Below are positions 44,150-52,944 of a stretch of DNA of 64,000 nucleotides, piece after piece (position 1 is the first letter of the stretch; each line of letters begins with the position of its first letter). Origin of the DNA: Metarhizobium sp017305935. Lineage in GTDB: Bacteria; Pseudomonadota; Alphaproteobacteria; Rhizobiales; Rhizobiaceae. The DNA is taken from positions 186,001 through 250,000 of the forward strand of contig NZ_JARRIR010000009.1 in NCBI RefSeq assembly GCF_029601685.1, written 5' to 3'. The notes under the pieces were generated by a model. That model did not search any database and was not told the origin of the DNA. It worked only from the letters and a program-made list of their open reading frames with translations. The position numbers and the translations under genes are program-made.

Positions 44150-44927
44150 AGATTGCGACCGGATTGGTAACCAGGTAACGCCGCGCCAGCCGGCGCGGCT
44201 CCAGACACATGCGATGCAGCCATTCCAGCCCCGCCTTCTGCATCCAGAGCGGCGCGCGCGCATTCTTGCCCGACAGGAAATCGAACAGCCCGCCGGCGGT
44301 TTTCACCACGCCGACGCCGGTGAACCGGTCGAGGTTGCGCTTGACGAAGGCCTGTTCCAGCGGAAAGCCAAGGCCGATCCAGAGAATATCCGGCCGCGCC
44401 TCGCGAATATCCGCCACCACCCTCTCCTCCTCTTCGGGGGTAAAATAGCCGTTGCGGCGCCCGGCGAAGGTCAGCCCCGGATAGGCGGCGCGCATCGCCT
44501 CGACGGCGCGGCGGTTCACCTCTTCGCTGCCGCCGAGGAAATAGAAGGAGACACCCTCGCTTTCGGCCCGGCGGGCCACGGCATGGACGAGATCCGTGGT
44601 CGCCACCCGCTCGCTGATCGGCGTCGTGGAGCGCATGCGCGAGATCAGCACCATCGGCATCCCGTCGGCATGAATCTCGTCCGCCTCGTGCATCAGCGCC
44701 CGAAAGCGCGCATCGGCGCGACACATGGCGATCACCTGGCCGTTGGCCGAGGTGGAATAATAGGGACGTGGCGCGCCGTCGCGCGCGGCCAGCGCATGGG
44801 CGATGAAACTGTCGGCGGCCGCATCCATCGACACCTGGGCGATCTGCAGCCCTCCCAGCCGTACACTCGGCGGGCAGCGGGGCGCGGGCCCTGCCGATCC
44901 GTTGTCCTCGTTCATAGCCCGCAGCAT
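44124..44927 (-). CDS. WecG/TagA/CpsF-family glycosyltransferase
   Basis: 267 residues. Characteristic segments are YYSTSANGQVIAMCRADARFRALMHEADEIHADGMPMVLIS, FYFLGGSEEVNRRAVEAMRAAYPGL, PDILWIGLGFPLEQAFVKRN and LFDFLSGKNARAPLWMQKAGLEWLHRMCLEPRRLARRYL. This family transfers ManNAc(A)-like or related sugars from UDP to a lipid-linked acceptor. The UDP-HexNAc dehydrogenase at 15.6 kb would be a fitting source of the donor. The ATG at 44927 is preceded by GGGAAAG; an in-frame ATG four codons later is also possible. It lies upstream of and overlaps GH5 gene 2. Confidence 0.9.
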   Translation of the reverse strand: MLRAMNEDNGSAGPAPRCPPSVRLGGLQIAQVSMDAAADSFIAHALAARDGAPRPYYSTSANGQVIAMCRADARFRALMHEADEIHADGMPMVLISRMRSTTPISERVATTDLVHAVARRAESEGVSFYFLGGSEEVNRRAVEAMRAAYPGLTFAGRRNGYFTPEEEERVVADIREARPDILWIGLGFPLEQAFVKRNLDRFTGVGVVKTAGGLFDFLSGKNARAPLWMQKAGLEWLHRMCLEPRRLARRYLVTNPVAIYALLRNSD

Positions 44928-45359
44928 CTTTCCCAGCCTTTCACGGAGGGCATCCGTATCGTCTCAAATCCAGTCCCAACCATACAGGCCATACAGCGAC
45001 AAGAACAAACATGCTCGCATGCGATGGTTAATTTTACCGCCGCAACCTATGGGAGCCGCCAGTTTTCCCCCGTCGTGCGGCCGATTCAGGCCAGGCTGTC
45101 TCGCCGCGACACAGGAAACATGCTCCCTTCCGGGACGAAAGGCCTGTCCCGACACCGGCTGGTCGCCATCATAACATCGAAAAACGCGCCAGGCGAGGCA
45201 ACTCTTCGAGGAAGCCTTAACCATGCGCGGCGGAATGGGGGCGGGCGCCTTCTTGCCCACGGGTCGGAAGCATGAGCGTAGAATGTCGCAGACAGGCTTC
45301 AATTCCCCGGGAACAAGCCCTAGAATTCGCGGCAATATCATAAATGGGGTCTCATCAGC
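44928..45359. other. Non-coding gap between WecG-type and flavoprotein genes
   Basis: 432 bp holding the divergent promoters of the WecG-type gene and of the flavoprotein gene. I see no tRNA, palindrome of note, riboswitch-like pattern or good ORF on either strand. Confidence 0.55.
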
Positions 45360-47921
45360 ATGGCAGAGTTTCCGCAAAAGGCGAAAGTCGTCATCATCGG
45401 CGCCGGCGGCATCGTCGGCGCATCTATCGCGCATCACCTGATCGAGCGTGGATGGGACGACATCGTCGCCATCGACAAGTCGGGCATTCCGACCGATATC
45501 GGCTCGACGGCGCACGCCTCCGACTTCTGCTACACCACCAGCCACGACTACCTGTCGGTCTGGACAACCCAGTACTCCATCGACTTCTTCGAGAAGATGG
45601 GCCACTACGCCCGCATCGGCGGCCTGGAAGTGGTGCGTACCGGCGATGAAGCCTGGATGGAGGAAATCAAGCGCAAGCTGTCCTCCGCCAAGGCCTTCGG
45701 CACCCGCGCCCATTATGTCTCGCCGGCCGAGATCAAGAAGATGTTCCCGCTGATCGAGGAAGACCAGGTAATGGGCGGCATGTTCGACCCCGATGCCGGC
45801 CTGGTCATTCCGCGCTCGCAGACGGTCGCCGGCAAGCTCATCGACGCCGCCGAAAAGACCGGCAAGCTTGCCGCCTTCGCCAACACCCCGGCGCAATCGC
45901 TGATCGTCGAGAACGGCCGCATCAAGGGCGTCGTCACCCATCGCGGCACGATCATGGCCGATCACGTCGTCGTCTGCGCCGGCCTCTGGGGCCGCCTGAT
46001 CGCCGAAATGGTCGGCGAAGATCTGCCGGTCATGCCGGTCGACCATCCCTTGACCTTCTTCGGTCCGTACAACGAATTCGAAGGCACCGGCAAGGAAATC
46101 GGCTTCCCGCTGCTGCGCGACCAGGGCAATTCCGCCTATATGCGCGATACCGGCGACCCGAAGACCACCGAGGGCGGCCAGATCGAATGGGGTTATTACG
46201 AGACCGACAATCCGCGTCTCTGCCATCCGCGCGACCTGCTCGAAAAGCATGAGGCCCGCCTGTCGCCCTCGCAGCGCGACCTGGAAATGGAACAGATCCT
46301 CGCGCCGCTCGAACGCGCCATGGAACTGACGCCGATCCTCGGCGAACTCGGCTACAACGAAGGCCATTCCTTCAACGGTTTGTTGCAGGTTTCGGCCGGC
46401 GGCGGCGCATCCTGCGGCGAGAGCCAGAAGGTGCGCGGCCTGTGGTATTGCGTCGCCATCTGGGTCAAGGACGGCCCCGGCTACGGCAAGCTGATCGCCG
46501 ACTGGATGACCGACGGCCGCACCGAGATCGACCATGCCTCGATCGACTATGCGCGCTTCTATCCGCACCAGTTGACGGAAGAATTCATCGAAAACCGCTG
46601 CCGCGAAGCCGCCCAGAAGATCTACTTCCCGGCGATCCATCCGCGCGAACCCTATGCCACCAGCCGCAACGTCAAGCGCTCGCCCTTCAACGCGCGCGAG
46701 AAGGAGCTTGGCGGTTACTTCATGGAACTCGGCGGCTGGGAACGCGCCCACGGCTACGCCGCCAACGAGCATCTGCTCGAAAAATACGGCGACCGCGTAC
46801 CGGTGCGCGAAAACGAATGGGACAACCGCCATTTCTGGCGCGTCTCCAATGCCGAGCATCTGGCGATGAGCGAGGATTGCGGCATCGTCAACCTCTCGCA
46901 TTTCCACATGGTGGATATCGAGGGTCCCGACCATGTCGAGCTCTTGGAATGGCTTTGCGCCGCCAAGATCGGCGGTGACGCCAATATCGGCAAGGGCATC
47001 TATACCCACTTCCTCGACGACGAGGGCATGGTGCGCGCCGACTTCACCGTCTTCCGCATGGCCGATCGCTGCCGCCTCGTCAACGGCGCCGATGCCGGTC
47101 CGCGCGACTTCCATTACATGAAGCGCGTCGCCGAGGATCGCGGCCTCGACGTCACCATCACCGACGTTTCGGAAAAGTTCATCACCATCGGCATCTGGGG
47201 CCCGAATGCCCGCGAGACGCTGAAAAAGGTGGTTGCCGATCCCGCCGGCCTCGATGTCGAAAACTTCCCCTTCGCATCGATCAAGCAGATCGAGATCGCC
47301 GGCAAGCCGGTCACCGCCTTCCGCATTTCCTATGTCGGCGAGCAGGGCTGGGAGCTGCACATGAAATACGAGGACGGCCTCGCCGTCTGGGATGCGCTGC
47401 GCTCCACCGGCGTCATGGCCTTCGGCGTCGAGACCTATGCCAACTCGCGCCGCATGGAAAAGAGCCTGCGCCTGCAGAACGCCGACCTGCTGACCCAATA
47501 CAACCTGATCGAGGCCGATCTCGCTCGCCCGAAGGTCAAGGACGCCGACTTCCGCGGCAAGGCCAAGCATCTGGAATACAAGGCCCGCGACCACCAGCCG
47601 GCCATGCTCTGCACGCTGGTCATGACCGAAAACACCGACGCCAAGGGCGTGAAGCGGTATCCGGTCGGCTCGCTGCCGGTCATCGATCCGGACACCGGCG
47701 CGGTGCTGGTCGACGAACTCGGCCGCCGTTCCTACACGACCTCCATCGCCTTCGGCCCGACCATCGGCAAGAACATCGCGCTCGCCTACCTGCCCTGGTC
47801 GCATTGCCAGATCGGCCGCAAGCTGCAGGTCGAATATTTCGCAGAGACCTATCCGGTCGAGGTGGTCGGTATCGGCTACAAGCCGCTTTACGACCCGGAA
47901 AACCTCAAGCCCCGTACCTGA
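45360..47921 (+). CDS. DMGDH/sarcosine dehydrogenase-like FAD and GcvT-domain protein
   Basis: 853 residues. The N-terminal FAD domain has KVVIIGAGGIVGASIAHHLIERG. GSTAHASDF places a His (about 52) where related enzymes attach FAD covalently. The second half (from about 450) is a GcvT-like aminomethyltransferase domain (VNLSHFHMVDIEGPDHVELLEWL, YVGEQGWELHMKYEDGLAVWDAL, GRKLQVEYFAETYPVEV), which binds folate in dimethylglycine and sarcosine dehydrogenases. It likely demethylates an N-methyl amine and passes the C1 unit to folate. The substrate cannot be read. There is no strong ribosome-binding site before the ATG. It ends in a clear intrinsic terminator (47943-47973). Confidence 0.88.
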   Translation: MAEFPQKAKVVIIGAGGIVGASIAHHLIERGWDDIVAIDKSGIPTDIGSTAHASDFCYTTSHDYLSVWTTQYSIDFFEKMGHYARIGGLEVVRTGDEAWMEEIKRKLSSAKAFGTRAHYVSPAEIKKMFPLIEEDQVMGGMFDPDAGLVIPRSQTVAGKLIDAAEKTGKLAAFANTPAQSLIVENGRIKGVVTHRGTIMADHVVVCAGLWGRLIAEMVGEDLPVMPVDHPLTFFGPYNEFEGTGKEIGFPLLRDQGNSAYMRDTGDPKTTEGGQIEWGYYETDNPRLCHPRDLLEKHEARLSPSQRDLEMEQILAPLERAMELTPILGELGYNEGHSFNGLLQVSAGGGASCGESQKVRGLWYCVAIWVKDGPGYGKLIADWMTDGRTEIDHASIDYARFYPHQLTEEFIENRCREAAQKIYFPAIHPREPYATSRNVKRSPFNAREKELGGYFMELGGWERAHGYAANEHLLEKYGDRVPVRENEWDNRHFWRVSNAEHLAMSEDCGIVNLSHFHMVDIEGPDHVELLEWLCAAKIGGDANIGKGIYTHFLDDEGMVRADFTVFRMADRCRLVNGADAGPRDFHYMKRVAEDRGLDVTITDVSEKFITIGIWGPNARETLKKVVADPAGLDVENFPFASIKQIEIAGKPVTAFRISYVGEQGWELHMKYEDGLAVWDALRSTGVMAFGVETYANSRRMEKSLRLQNADLLTQYNLIEADLARPKVKDADFRGKAKHLEYKARDHQPAMLCTLVMTENTDAKGVKRYPVGSLPVIDPDTGAVLVDELGRRSYTTSIAFGPTIGKNIALAYLPWSHCQIGRKLQVEYFAETYPVEVVGIGYKPLYDPENLKPRT

Positions 47922-47942
47922 TCGGGCAGTGCTATCGAACAG

Positions 47943-47973
47943 AAAGCGTCCGCCGCAAGGCGGGCGCTTTTTT
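47943..47973 (+). terminator. Intrinsic terminator of the flavoprotein gene
   Basis: Twelve-pair stem (AAAGCGTCCGCC with GGCGGGCGCTTT, one G-T pair) closed by a GCAA tetraloop and followed by three more T. It begins 22 bases after the stop codon of the 45360 gene. It may also work in the other direction for the GGDEF-EAL gene, which ends at 47991. Confidence 0.85.
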
Positions 47974-47990
47974 CATGCGTGGAGGATTGG

Positions 47991-49991
47991 TCAGCCGAGG
48001 CCGACGCGCGACAGCGGCGGCAGGAAGACGCTGGTACGGCCGGCCGGTTCCGGGGCCGATGTCTCCCCGCGCAGGCCGGGCAGGTCGCCAAGCGGCATCG
48101 GCCGGCCGAAGAGATATCCTTGCATCTGGTCGCAGCCCAGCCGTTTCAGGCATTCGAACTGCTCTTCGGTCTCGATGCCCTCGGCGGTCGTTGCCATGCC
48201 GAGGCTGCGGGCGACGCCGATGACCAGCTCGACGATGGCGATCGCATCCGAACCGGTGGTGACGTCGCGGATGAAGGAACGGTCGATCTTGATCTTGTCG
48301 AAGGGAAAGCCACGCAGACTGCCGAGCGAGGAATAGCCGGTGCCGAAATCATCCATGGCGATCTGGATGCCGAGCCCCTTCAGGCTTCTGAGCGTCTGCA
48401 GCGTGTGTTCGTTGCGGTCGAGCAGCACGGATTCGGTGATTTCCAGTTCCAGCCGGCCGGGCTCGAGTCCGCCATGGGCGAGCGCCGCCATCACCTTCCG
48501 TTCCAGCGCCTTGCTGCGGAACTGCACCGGCGACAGGTTGACCGCGACCTTCAGCGGCGCCTGCCAGCCGGCGGCATCGGCGCAGGCGGTGTGCAGCACC
48601 CATTCGCCGAGCTCCTGGATGATGCCGGTCTCCTCGGCGACCGGGATGAAATCGGAGGGCGCCACCTGGCCGCGCAGCGGATGGTTCCAGCGCAGCAGCG
48701 CCTCGTAGCCGCTGACCGCGCGCGTGCCGGCATCGACCACCGGCTGGTAAAACACCTCCATCTCGCCATTGGCGAGCGCCTTTTGCAAATCGACCTCGAA
48801 GGAGGTGCGGTCAAGGATGCGGGTATGAAGCTCCGGCCGGAAGACGCAGACGCGTCCACGCCCCAGCCGCTTTGCTTCGTAAAGCGCGAGATCGGCATGC
48901 TTGAGCAGTTCGTCCGACCCGACACCCTCCTGCGACAGCGCCAGCCCGACGCTGGTGGCGACGGCGATCTCGCGCTCGGCCAGCAGGTAAGGCAGCGCGA
49001 TCTCGGCGATCACCCGATCGGCGAAAACGCAAGCCTCGCGCTCCGACAAAGCGGCGCTGAGGATGATGAACTCGTCGCCGCCCAGCCGGCAGACGAGATC
49101 GCCGGGTTCGACCAGCCGCGACAGCCGCCCGGCCACCGCCCGCAACAGCGCATCGCCGGTATCGTGGCCGAGCGTGTCGTTGACGTTCTTGAAACCGTCG
49201 AGGTCGAGCAGCAGAATGGCGACATGGACCCCTTCCGCGCGGGCCGCGATGCGCGCTTCCAGTTGCTCGCGAAACAGCATCCGGTTGGGAAGCCCCGTCA
49301 GCGCGTCGTGATGGGCGGCATGAGCGAGCTTGTCGTTGCGCACCTGCAATTCGCCCGAGGCGATGCGCAGGTCGGCAGCCAGAACCTGCATGCCGTCATG
49401 GGCGCGGTTGAGCAGCCGGTTGTGATAAAGCAACAGGACGATCAGGCTGATGCCGCAGACGATCAGGCCGCCGGCCAGCCCGGTATAGATCCGGTGCAGC
49501 CGGGTCAGCGCCTCGTATTGCGTATCGATACGCTGGGCGTCGTATTCGGCGGCATAGGACGCCATGGCCGTCATGGCGCCATCGAGGTCGGCCATCTCGG
49601 CCAGCATGGCGCGCACGTCGAGCGGCGCGTCGCCATAGACCCCCGCCTCCAGCTTCGTCAGCACCTGATGCAGCCGGTCGAGCGTCTCCTGCTGGTGCGG
49701 ATCGGCGTCGATCAGTTGCCGCAGCGTGCCGTGCTGGAGGATATCGAGCCGGCCGATCATGATGTCGAGGCGCAGCCGCACCTCGTCGAGCGTGCCGCTT
49801 TCGACGCCGAGCCCGTAAGCGGCCAGGCGATGCTCCAGCCGCATGTATTCGGACACCGACTGGCTCACCGCCCAGGAATCGTTGTGATGGGCGACGTTCT
49901 TCAGCATCGCCTGCCGCTGCGTGATCACATAGGCGATATAGCTTGTGGCGACGATAAAACAGACGATGACGATGGCGAGCAGTTTCTTCAT
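47991..49991 (-). CDS. Membrane-bound GGDEF-EAL cyclic-di-GMP enzyme
   Basis: 666 residues. The N-terminal region has a first membrane helix (LAIVIVCFIVATSYIAYVI), a periplasmic domain of about 150 residues and a second helix near 180 (GGLIVCGISLIVLLLYH). The GGDEF domain has RLGGDEFIIL near residue 303, and the EAL domain has GYEALLRW near residue 430. Downstream motifs ELEITESVLL, AMDDFGTGYSSLGSLRGFPFDKIKIDRSFI and TTAEGIETEEQ are intact, so both activities are possible. It is probably regulated by a periplasmic signal. It is encoded eight bases after a small periplasmic protein, its likely partner. Confidence 0.95.
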   Translation of the reverse strand: MKKLLAIVIVCFIVATSYIAYVITQRQAMLKNVAHHNDSWAVSQSVSEYMRLEHRLAAYGLGVESGTLDEVRLRLDIMIGRLDILQHGTLRQLIDADPHQQETLDRLHQVLTKLEAGVYGDAPLDVRAMLAEMADLDGAMTAMASYAAEYDAQRIDTQYEALTRLHRIYTGLAGGLIVCGISLIVLLLYHNRLLNRAHDGMQVLAADLRIASGELQVRNDKLAHAAHHDALTGLPNRMLFREQLEARIAARAEGVHVAILLLDLDGFKNVNDTLGHDTGDALLRAVAGRLSRLVEPGDLVCRLGGDEFIILSAALSEREACVFADRVIAEIALPYLLAEREIAVATSVGLALSQEGVGSDELLKHADLALYEAKRLGRGRVCVFRPELHTRILDRTSFEVDLQKALANGEMEVFYQPVVDAGTRAVSGYEALLRWNHPLRGQVAPSDFIPVAEETGIIQELGEWVLHTACADAAGWQAPLKVAVNLSPVQFRSKALERKVMAALAHGGLEPGRLELEITESVLLDRNEHTLQTLRSLKGLGIQIAMDDFGTGYSSLGSLRGFPFDKIKIDRSFIRDVTTGSDAIAIVELVIGVARSLGMATTAEGIETEEQFECLKRLGCDQMQGYLFGRPMPLGDLPGLRGETSAPEPAGRTSVFLPPLSRVGLG

Positions 49992-49999
49992 GGCGCCAC

Positions 50000-50509
50000 C
50001 TACCGGACCACCAGCCGGCGCACCTGCCAGGCGGCGCGGCGATAGAAGATCTCGGCCTGCAAACGCGGATCGGAATCGAAGGGATAGATGATGAACAGCG
50101 GCCCCTTGCCACGCACCGGCATATAGGCGCCATCCTGCTTCAGCGCCAGCACGACCCCGAAACGCCCGAAATCCTCGATCGGGATATCCACGACATAATC
50201 GTTGAGGGCCACCGCCGTTACCGTCGTGCCGGTGGCGCCGACCCGCTCCATCAGCTCGGCCAGCGGCACGCCGTCGAATCTCAGCGTGCCGTCATACCAG
50301 GGCGCATGGGTGATCACCGTCGCCTGCCGCATCGCCTCCAGCATGGCAAGGTCGAATTCGGCCTTGTCGCCCGTGTTGGTGATGGCGATCTTTCCGGAAA
50401 TGCTGAGGATCGGCGCTCCGGTCGGCGCGGGCAGGTCGCCCGCCAGAGCGCCATGCGCGACCAGGAATACAGGAACCAAAAGACCGAAAAGAATTCGCGC
50501 CGCTCCCAA
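50000..50509 (-). CDS. Periplasmic protein of the molybdopterin-oxidoreductase-like fold, no cysteine
   Basis: 169 residues from a TTG at 50509 with GGGAG about 6-7 bases upstream, giving a signal peptide (ARILFGLLVPVFLVAHGALA). The body looks like the oxidoreductase molybdopterin-binding domain (APILSISGKIAI, FDGVPLAELMERVGATGTTVTAVALNDY, IPIEDFGRFGVVLALKQDG, RGKGPLFIIYPFDSD). It has no cysteine, so it cannot hold molybdenum by the usual Cys ligand and is probably a ligand-binding or sensing protein. It is eight bases upstream of the GGDEF-EAL gene. I suspect a periplasmic sensor for that enzyme, but this is inference. Confidence 0.7.
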   Translation of the reverse strand: MGAARILFGLLVPVFLVAHGALAGDLPAPTGAPILSISGKIAITNTGDKAEFDLAMLEAMRQATVITHAPWYDGTLRFDGVPLAELMERVGATGTTVTAVALNDYVVDIPIEDFGRFGVVLALKQDGAYMPVRGKGPLFIIYPFDSDPRLQAEIFYRRAAWQVRRLVVR

Positions 50510-50617
50510 TGGGATCTCCCTTCTGTCGCGAAAACGTGAGACAATTTCCCTAAATCTTTGCAAAGACAGCCAGTCGCCTTCTATCAAACCTACATCTTTC
50601 CCTTGTTATTTTTAGCG

Positions 50618-50651
50618 AAAAACCCTCCGCACGGTTGTGCGGAGGGTTTTT
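50618..50651 (-). terminator. Terminator downstream of the chemoreceptor gene
   Basis: A 15-bp perfect stem with arms AAAAACCCTCCGCAC and GTGCGGAGGGTTTTT around a 4-base loop, 15 bases after the chemoreceptor stop (50667). The A-run at one side and T-run at the other make it work in both directions. Confidence 0.85.
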
Positions 50652-50666
50652 ACGGTTATCGCGGAC

Positions 50667-52601
50667 TCAGAACTCCTGCCAGTTATCCTGGGCCGCCACG
50701 GCGGCATTGCTGGCGAAGGCGGCCGCGACCTTGCGGCCCAGCGCGCGCACCGGCGAAGCGACCGGAGCTTCGGCGCCGGACACGGTTCGCACCGGGCGGG
50801 GTGCGGCAGCGGCGGTGCCGAGCTTGAACTGCGCCAGCAACTGGTTGAGCGAGGCGACCTCGCGCGCCAGCCCATGGCTGGCAGCTGTCGACTCCTCGAC
50901 CATGGCCGCGTTGCGCTGCGTGTCCTGGTCCATCTGATTGACGGCGGTATTGATCTGCTGCAGGCCGGAGGACTGTTCCTGCGCCGCCTCGACGATCGCA
51001 GCGATATTGCGGTCGATGTCGTGAACCTCCGAGACGATGGTCGTGAGCGCCTTGCCGGTCTCGCCGACCAGTTCGACGCCTTCCTGCACCTGGCCGTTCG
51101 AGGTGGTGATCAGCGCCTTGATCTCCTTGGCGGCATGGGCCGAGCGCTGCGCCAGTTCGCGCACTTCCTGGGCGACGACGGCGAAGCCCTTGCCGGCTTC
51201 GCCCGCGCGCGCTGCTTCCACGCCGGCATTCAACGCCAGGAGATTGGTCTGGAAGGCGATTTCGTCAATGACGCCGATGATGTTGGCGATCTCCTCGGAG
51301 GACTTTTCGATGCGCTCCATCGCGCCGATGGCGCGGCGCACCACCTCGCCGGATTGCTCGGCATCGTGGCGGGCGCGGTTGGCAAGCGCGCCGGCCTCCT
51401 GGGCACGGCGGGTGGAATCCTTGACCGTCGTGGTGATCTGCTCCAGGGCTGCGGCGGTTTCCTCGACGGCCGCCGCCTGCTGCTCGGTGCGCTTGGCAAG
51501 ATCGTCGGCGGCCGCACGGATTTCCCTGGCGCCGGCATCGATGCCGCGGGCGTTTTCGGAAACGCTGGCCAGCGCCTCCTGCAGCTTGCCCGCGGATGCG
51601 TTGAAATCGCTGCGCACCGCATCCAGCGTCTCGGTGAACGGCTGTTCGATGCGATAGGAGACGTCGCCGTCCGACAGCTTGGCAAGCGCGATCGCCAGGT
51701 TGTCGACGGCAAAGCGGACATCGGCGGCCTCACGGGCGCGCTGCTCCTCGCGCGCCAGGCGCTCCTTTTCCGACAGGCTGCGATTGGCGTCGGCTTCCTG
51801 CTCAAGCCGGATGCGCTCGCGCGCATTCTGCAGGAAGACCTCGACAGCCTTGGCCATCTGACCGACCTCGTCGCCGCGCGTCATGCCGGGAATGGCGTCC
51901 TGCACATCGCCGCCGGCGAGGCTGCGCATCCGTTCCTGCAGGCTGCCGAGCGGCCCGGTGATCTCACGCGTGGCGACCAGCAGGCCGGCGCCGAAGGAGG
52001 CGGCGAGCGCGGCCGCGATCACCGCCAGCGAATAGATGACGGTGCTGCTGTTGCCGTCCGAAATCGTTGCCGCCCGCTTTTCCAGCTCGATGCGCAACGC
52101 GTCGGTGAAGGCGCGCAGGCGCTTGCCGAAATCGGCGGCCTGCATATCGAGATCGGCGATCCTTTCGCGGAAGGCCTGCGCCTCGCCCCTGGCGTTTCCA
52201 TCGGCCAAGGCTTGCAGAGCCGTCTCGATGCCGTGCATCTCGGCGACGAAACCGTCGATTGCGGCCGCCTTTTCTGGCAGGTGACCCCTGGCTTCGTTCA
52301 TCCGTTCGTACATCTGTTGCGAATTCGTCTTGAGGTCGTCGAGTGCGAAGCCGATTTCGCCGGATTGCGGATCGTGAAGACCTGTCCTGTAGGCATCGTA
52401 GAACAGGCTGACGAAATTGCGGTCGGCGCGGGCGATCTGGCGCAGCGCGACCGCATCCGCATTCACGAACCGCGTATAGACCGTGTCGCTGGTCTGGAAT
52501 TCTCGCCCCATATAGGCTGCACCACCAAGAGCGACCACCGAAACGGCCGTCAGCACCGACAATATTTTGACCTTGATTTTTGCGCTTGTCAGAAAAGACA
52601 T
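50667..52601 (-). CDS. Methyl-accepting chemotaxis protein with CheR-tether pentapeptide
   Basis: 644 residues. N-terminal helix (ILSVLTAVSVVALGGAAYM), a periplasmic helical domain (about 35-190), a second helix (VIYSLAVIAAALAASFGAGLLVA), HAMP (about 215-270) and a signalling domain with the hairpin tip EIAFQTNLLALNAGVEAARAGEAGKGFAVVAQEVRELAQRSAHAAKEI. The last five residues, NWQEF, resemble the NWETF-type sequence that docks CheR/CheB. I chose the ATG at 52601 with AAGG upstream; longer upstream frames cross an intergenic region. The signal is unknown. Confidence 0.95.
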   Translation of the reverse strand: MSFLTSAKIKVKILSVLTAVSVVALGGAAYMGREFQTSDTVYTRFVNADAVALRQIARADRNFVSLFYDAYRTGLHDPQSGEIGFALDDLKTNSQQMYERMNEARGHLPEKAAAIDGFVAEMHGIETALQALADGNARGEAQAFRERIADLDMQAADFGKRLRAFTDALRIELEKRAATISDGNSSTVIYSLAVIAAALAASFGAGLLVATREITGPLGSLQERMRSLAGGDVQDAIPGMTRGDEVGQMAKAVEVFLQNARERIRLEQEADANRSLSEKERLAREEQRAREAADVRFAVDNLAIALAKLSDGDVSYRIEQPFTETLDAVRSDFNASAGKLQEALASVSENARGIDAGAREIRAAADDLAKRTEQQAAAVEETAAALEQITTTVKDSTRRAQEAGALANRARHDAEQSGEVVRRAIGAMERIEKSSEEIANIIGVIDEIAFQTNLLALNAGVEAARAGEAGKGFAVVAQEVRELAQRSAHAAKEIKALITTSNGQVQEGVELVGETGKALTTIVSEVHDIDRNIAAIVEAAQEQSSGLQQINTAVNQMDQDTQRNAAMVEESTAASHGLAREVASLNQLLAQFKLGTAAAAPRPVRTVSGAEAPVASPVRALGRKVAAAFASNAAVAAQDNWQEF

Positions 52602-52944
52602 TGCCTGACCTTTATATCTGAAAATGGCGGTTGCGGTCCGGTCGATGCGCCAATCCCGAAGTCGCCATGGCATGCGGCGGCGAACACGGGGATCGCAAGC
52701 ATCCGAGGTTTTCGGCTTGCCGACCGGGACCGCAGACCGAGACATCCGGCCCGCCGCATGTGAGGGATGCCGCTGCAATTCATTCGAGCGACGTGGAGGA
52801 AAGCATCGGGTTCGAATACCCGCGTGGATATCCGGGTTCCCGCATGAGTTGACCCTGGTTGCGGAAAGTAAAGAAAACACTAGCTCTGCAGGACGCGCCG
52901 TTTTTGGCTGCGCAAAAGGGATATGTTTGAGGAAATCGGACAAA
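52602..52944. other. Non-coding gap upstream of the chemoreceptor gene
   Basis: 343 bp between the minus-strand chemoreceptor (start 52601) and the 3' end of the minus-strand AraC gene. No convincing ORF, palindrome or RNA gene was seen. It should contain the chemoreceptor promoter. Confidence 0.5.

Noticed and set aside
44964..47804. Long open frame (over 900 codons) on the minus strand
   Set aside because: It is antisense to the DMGDH-like gene and extends into the upstream gap; no domain is recognisable.
50637..52763. Long open frame on the plus strand opposite the chemoreceptor
   Set aside because: Shadow of the chemoreceptor codon bias; starts inside a terminator.
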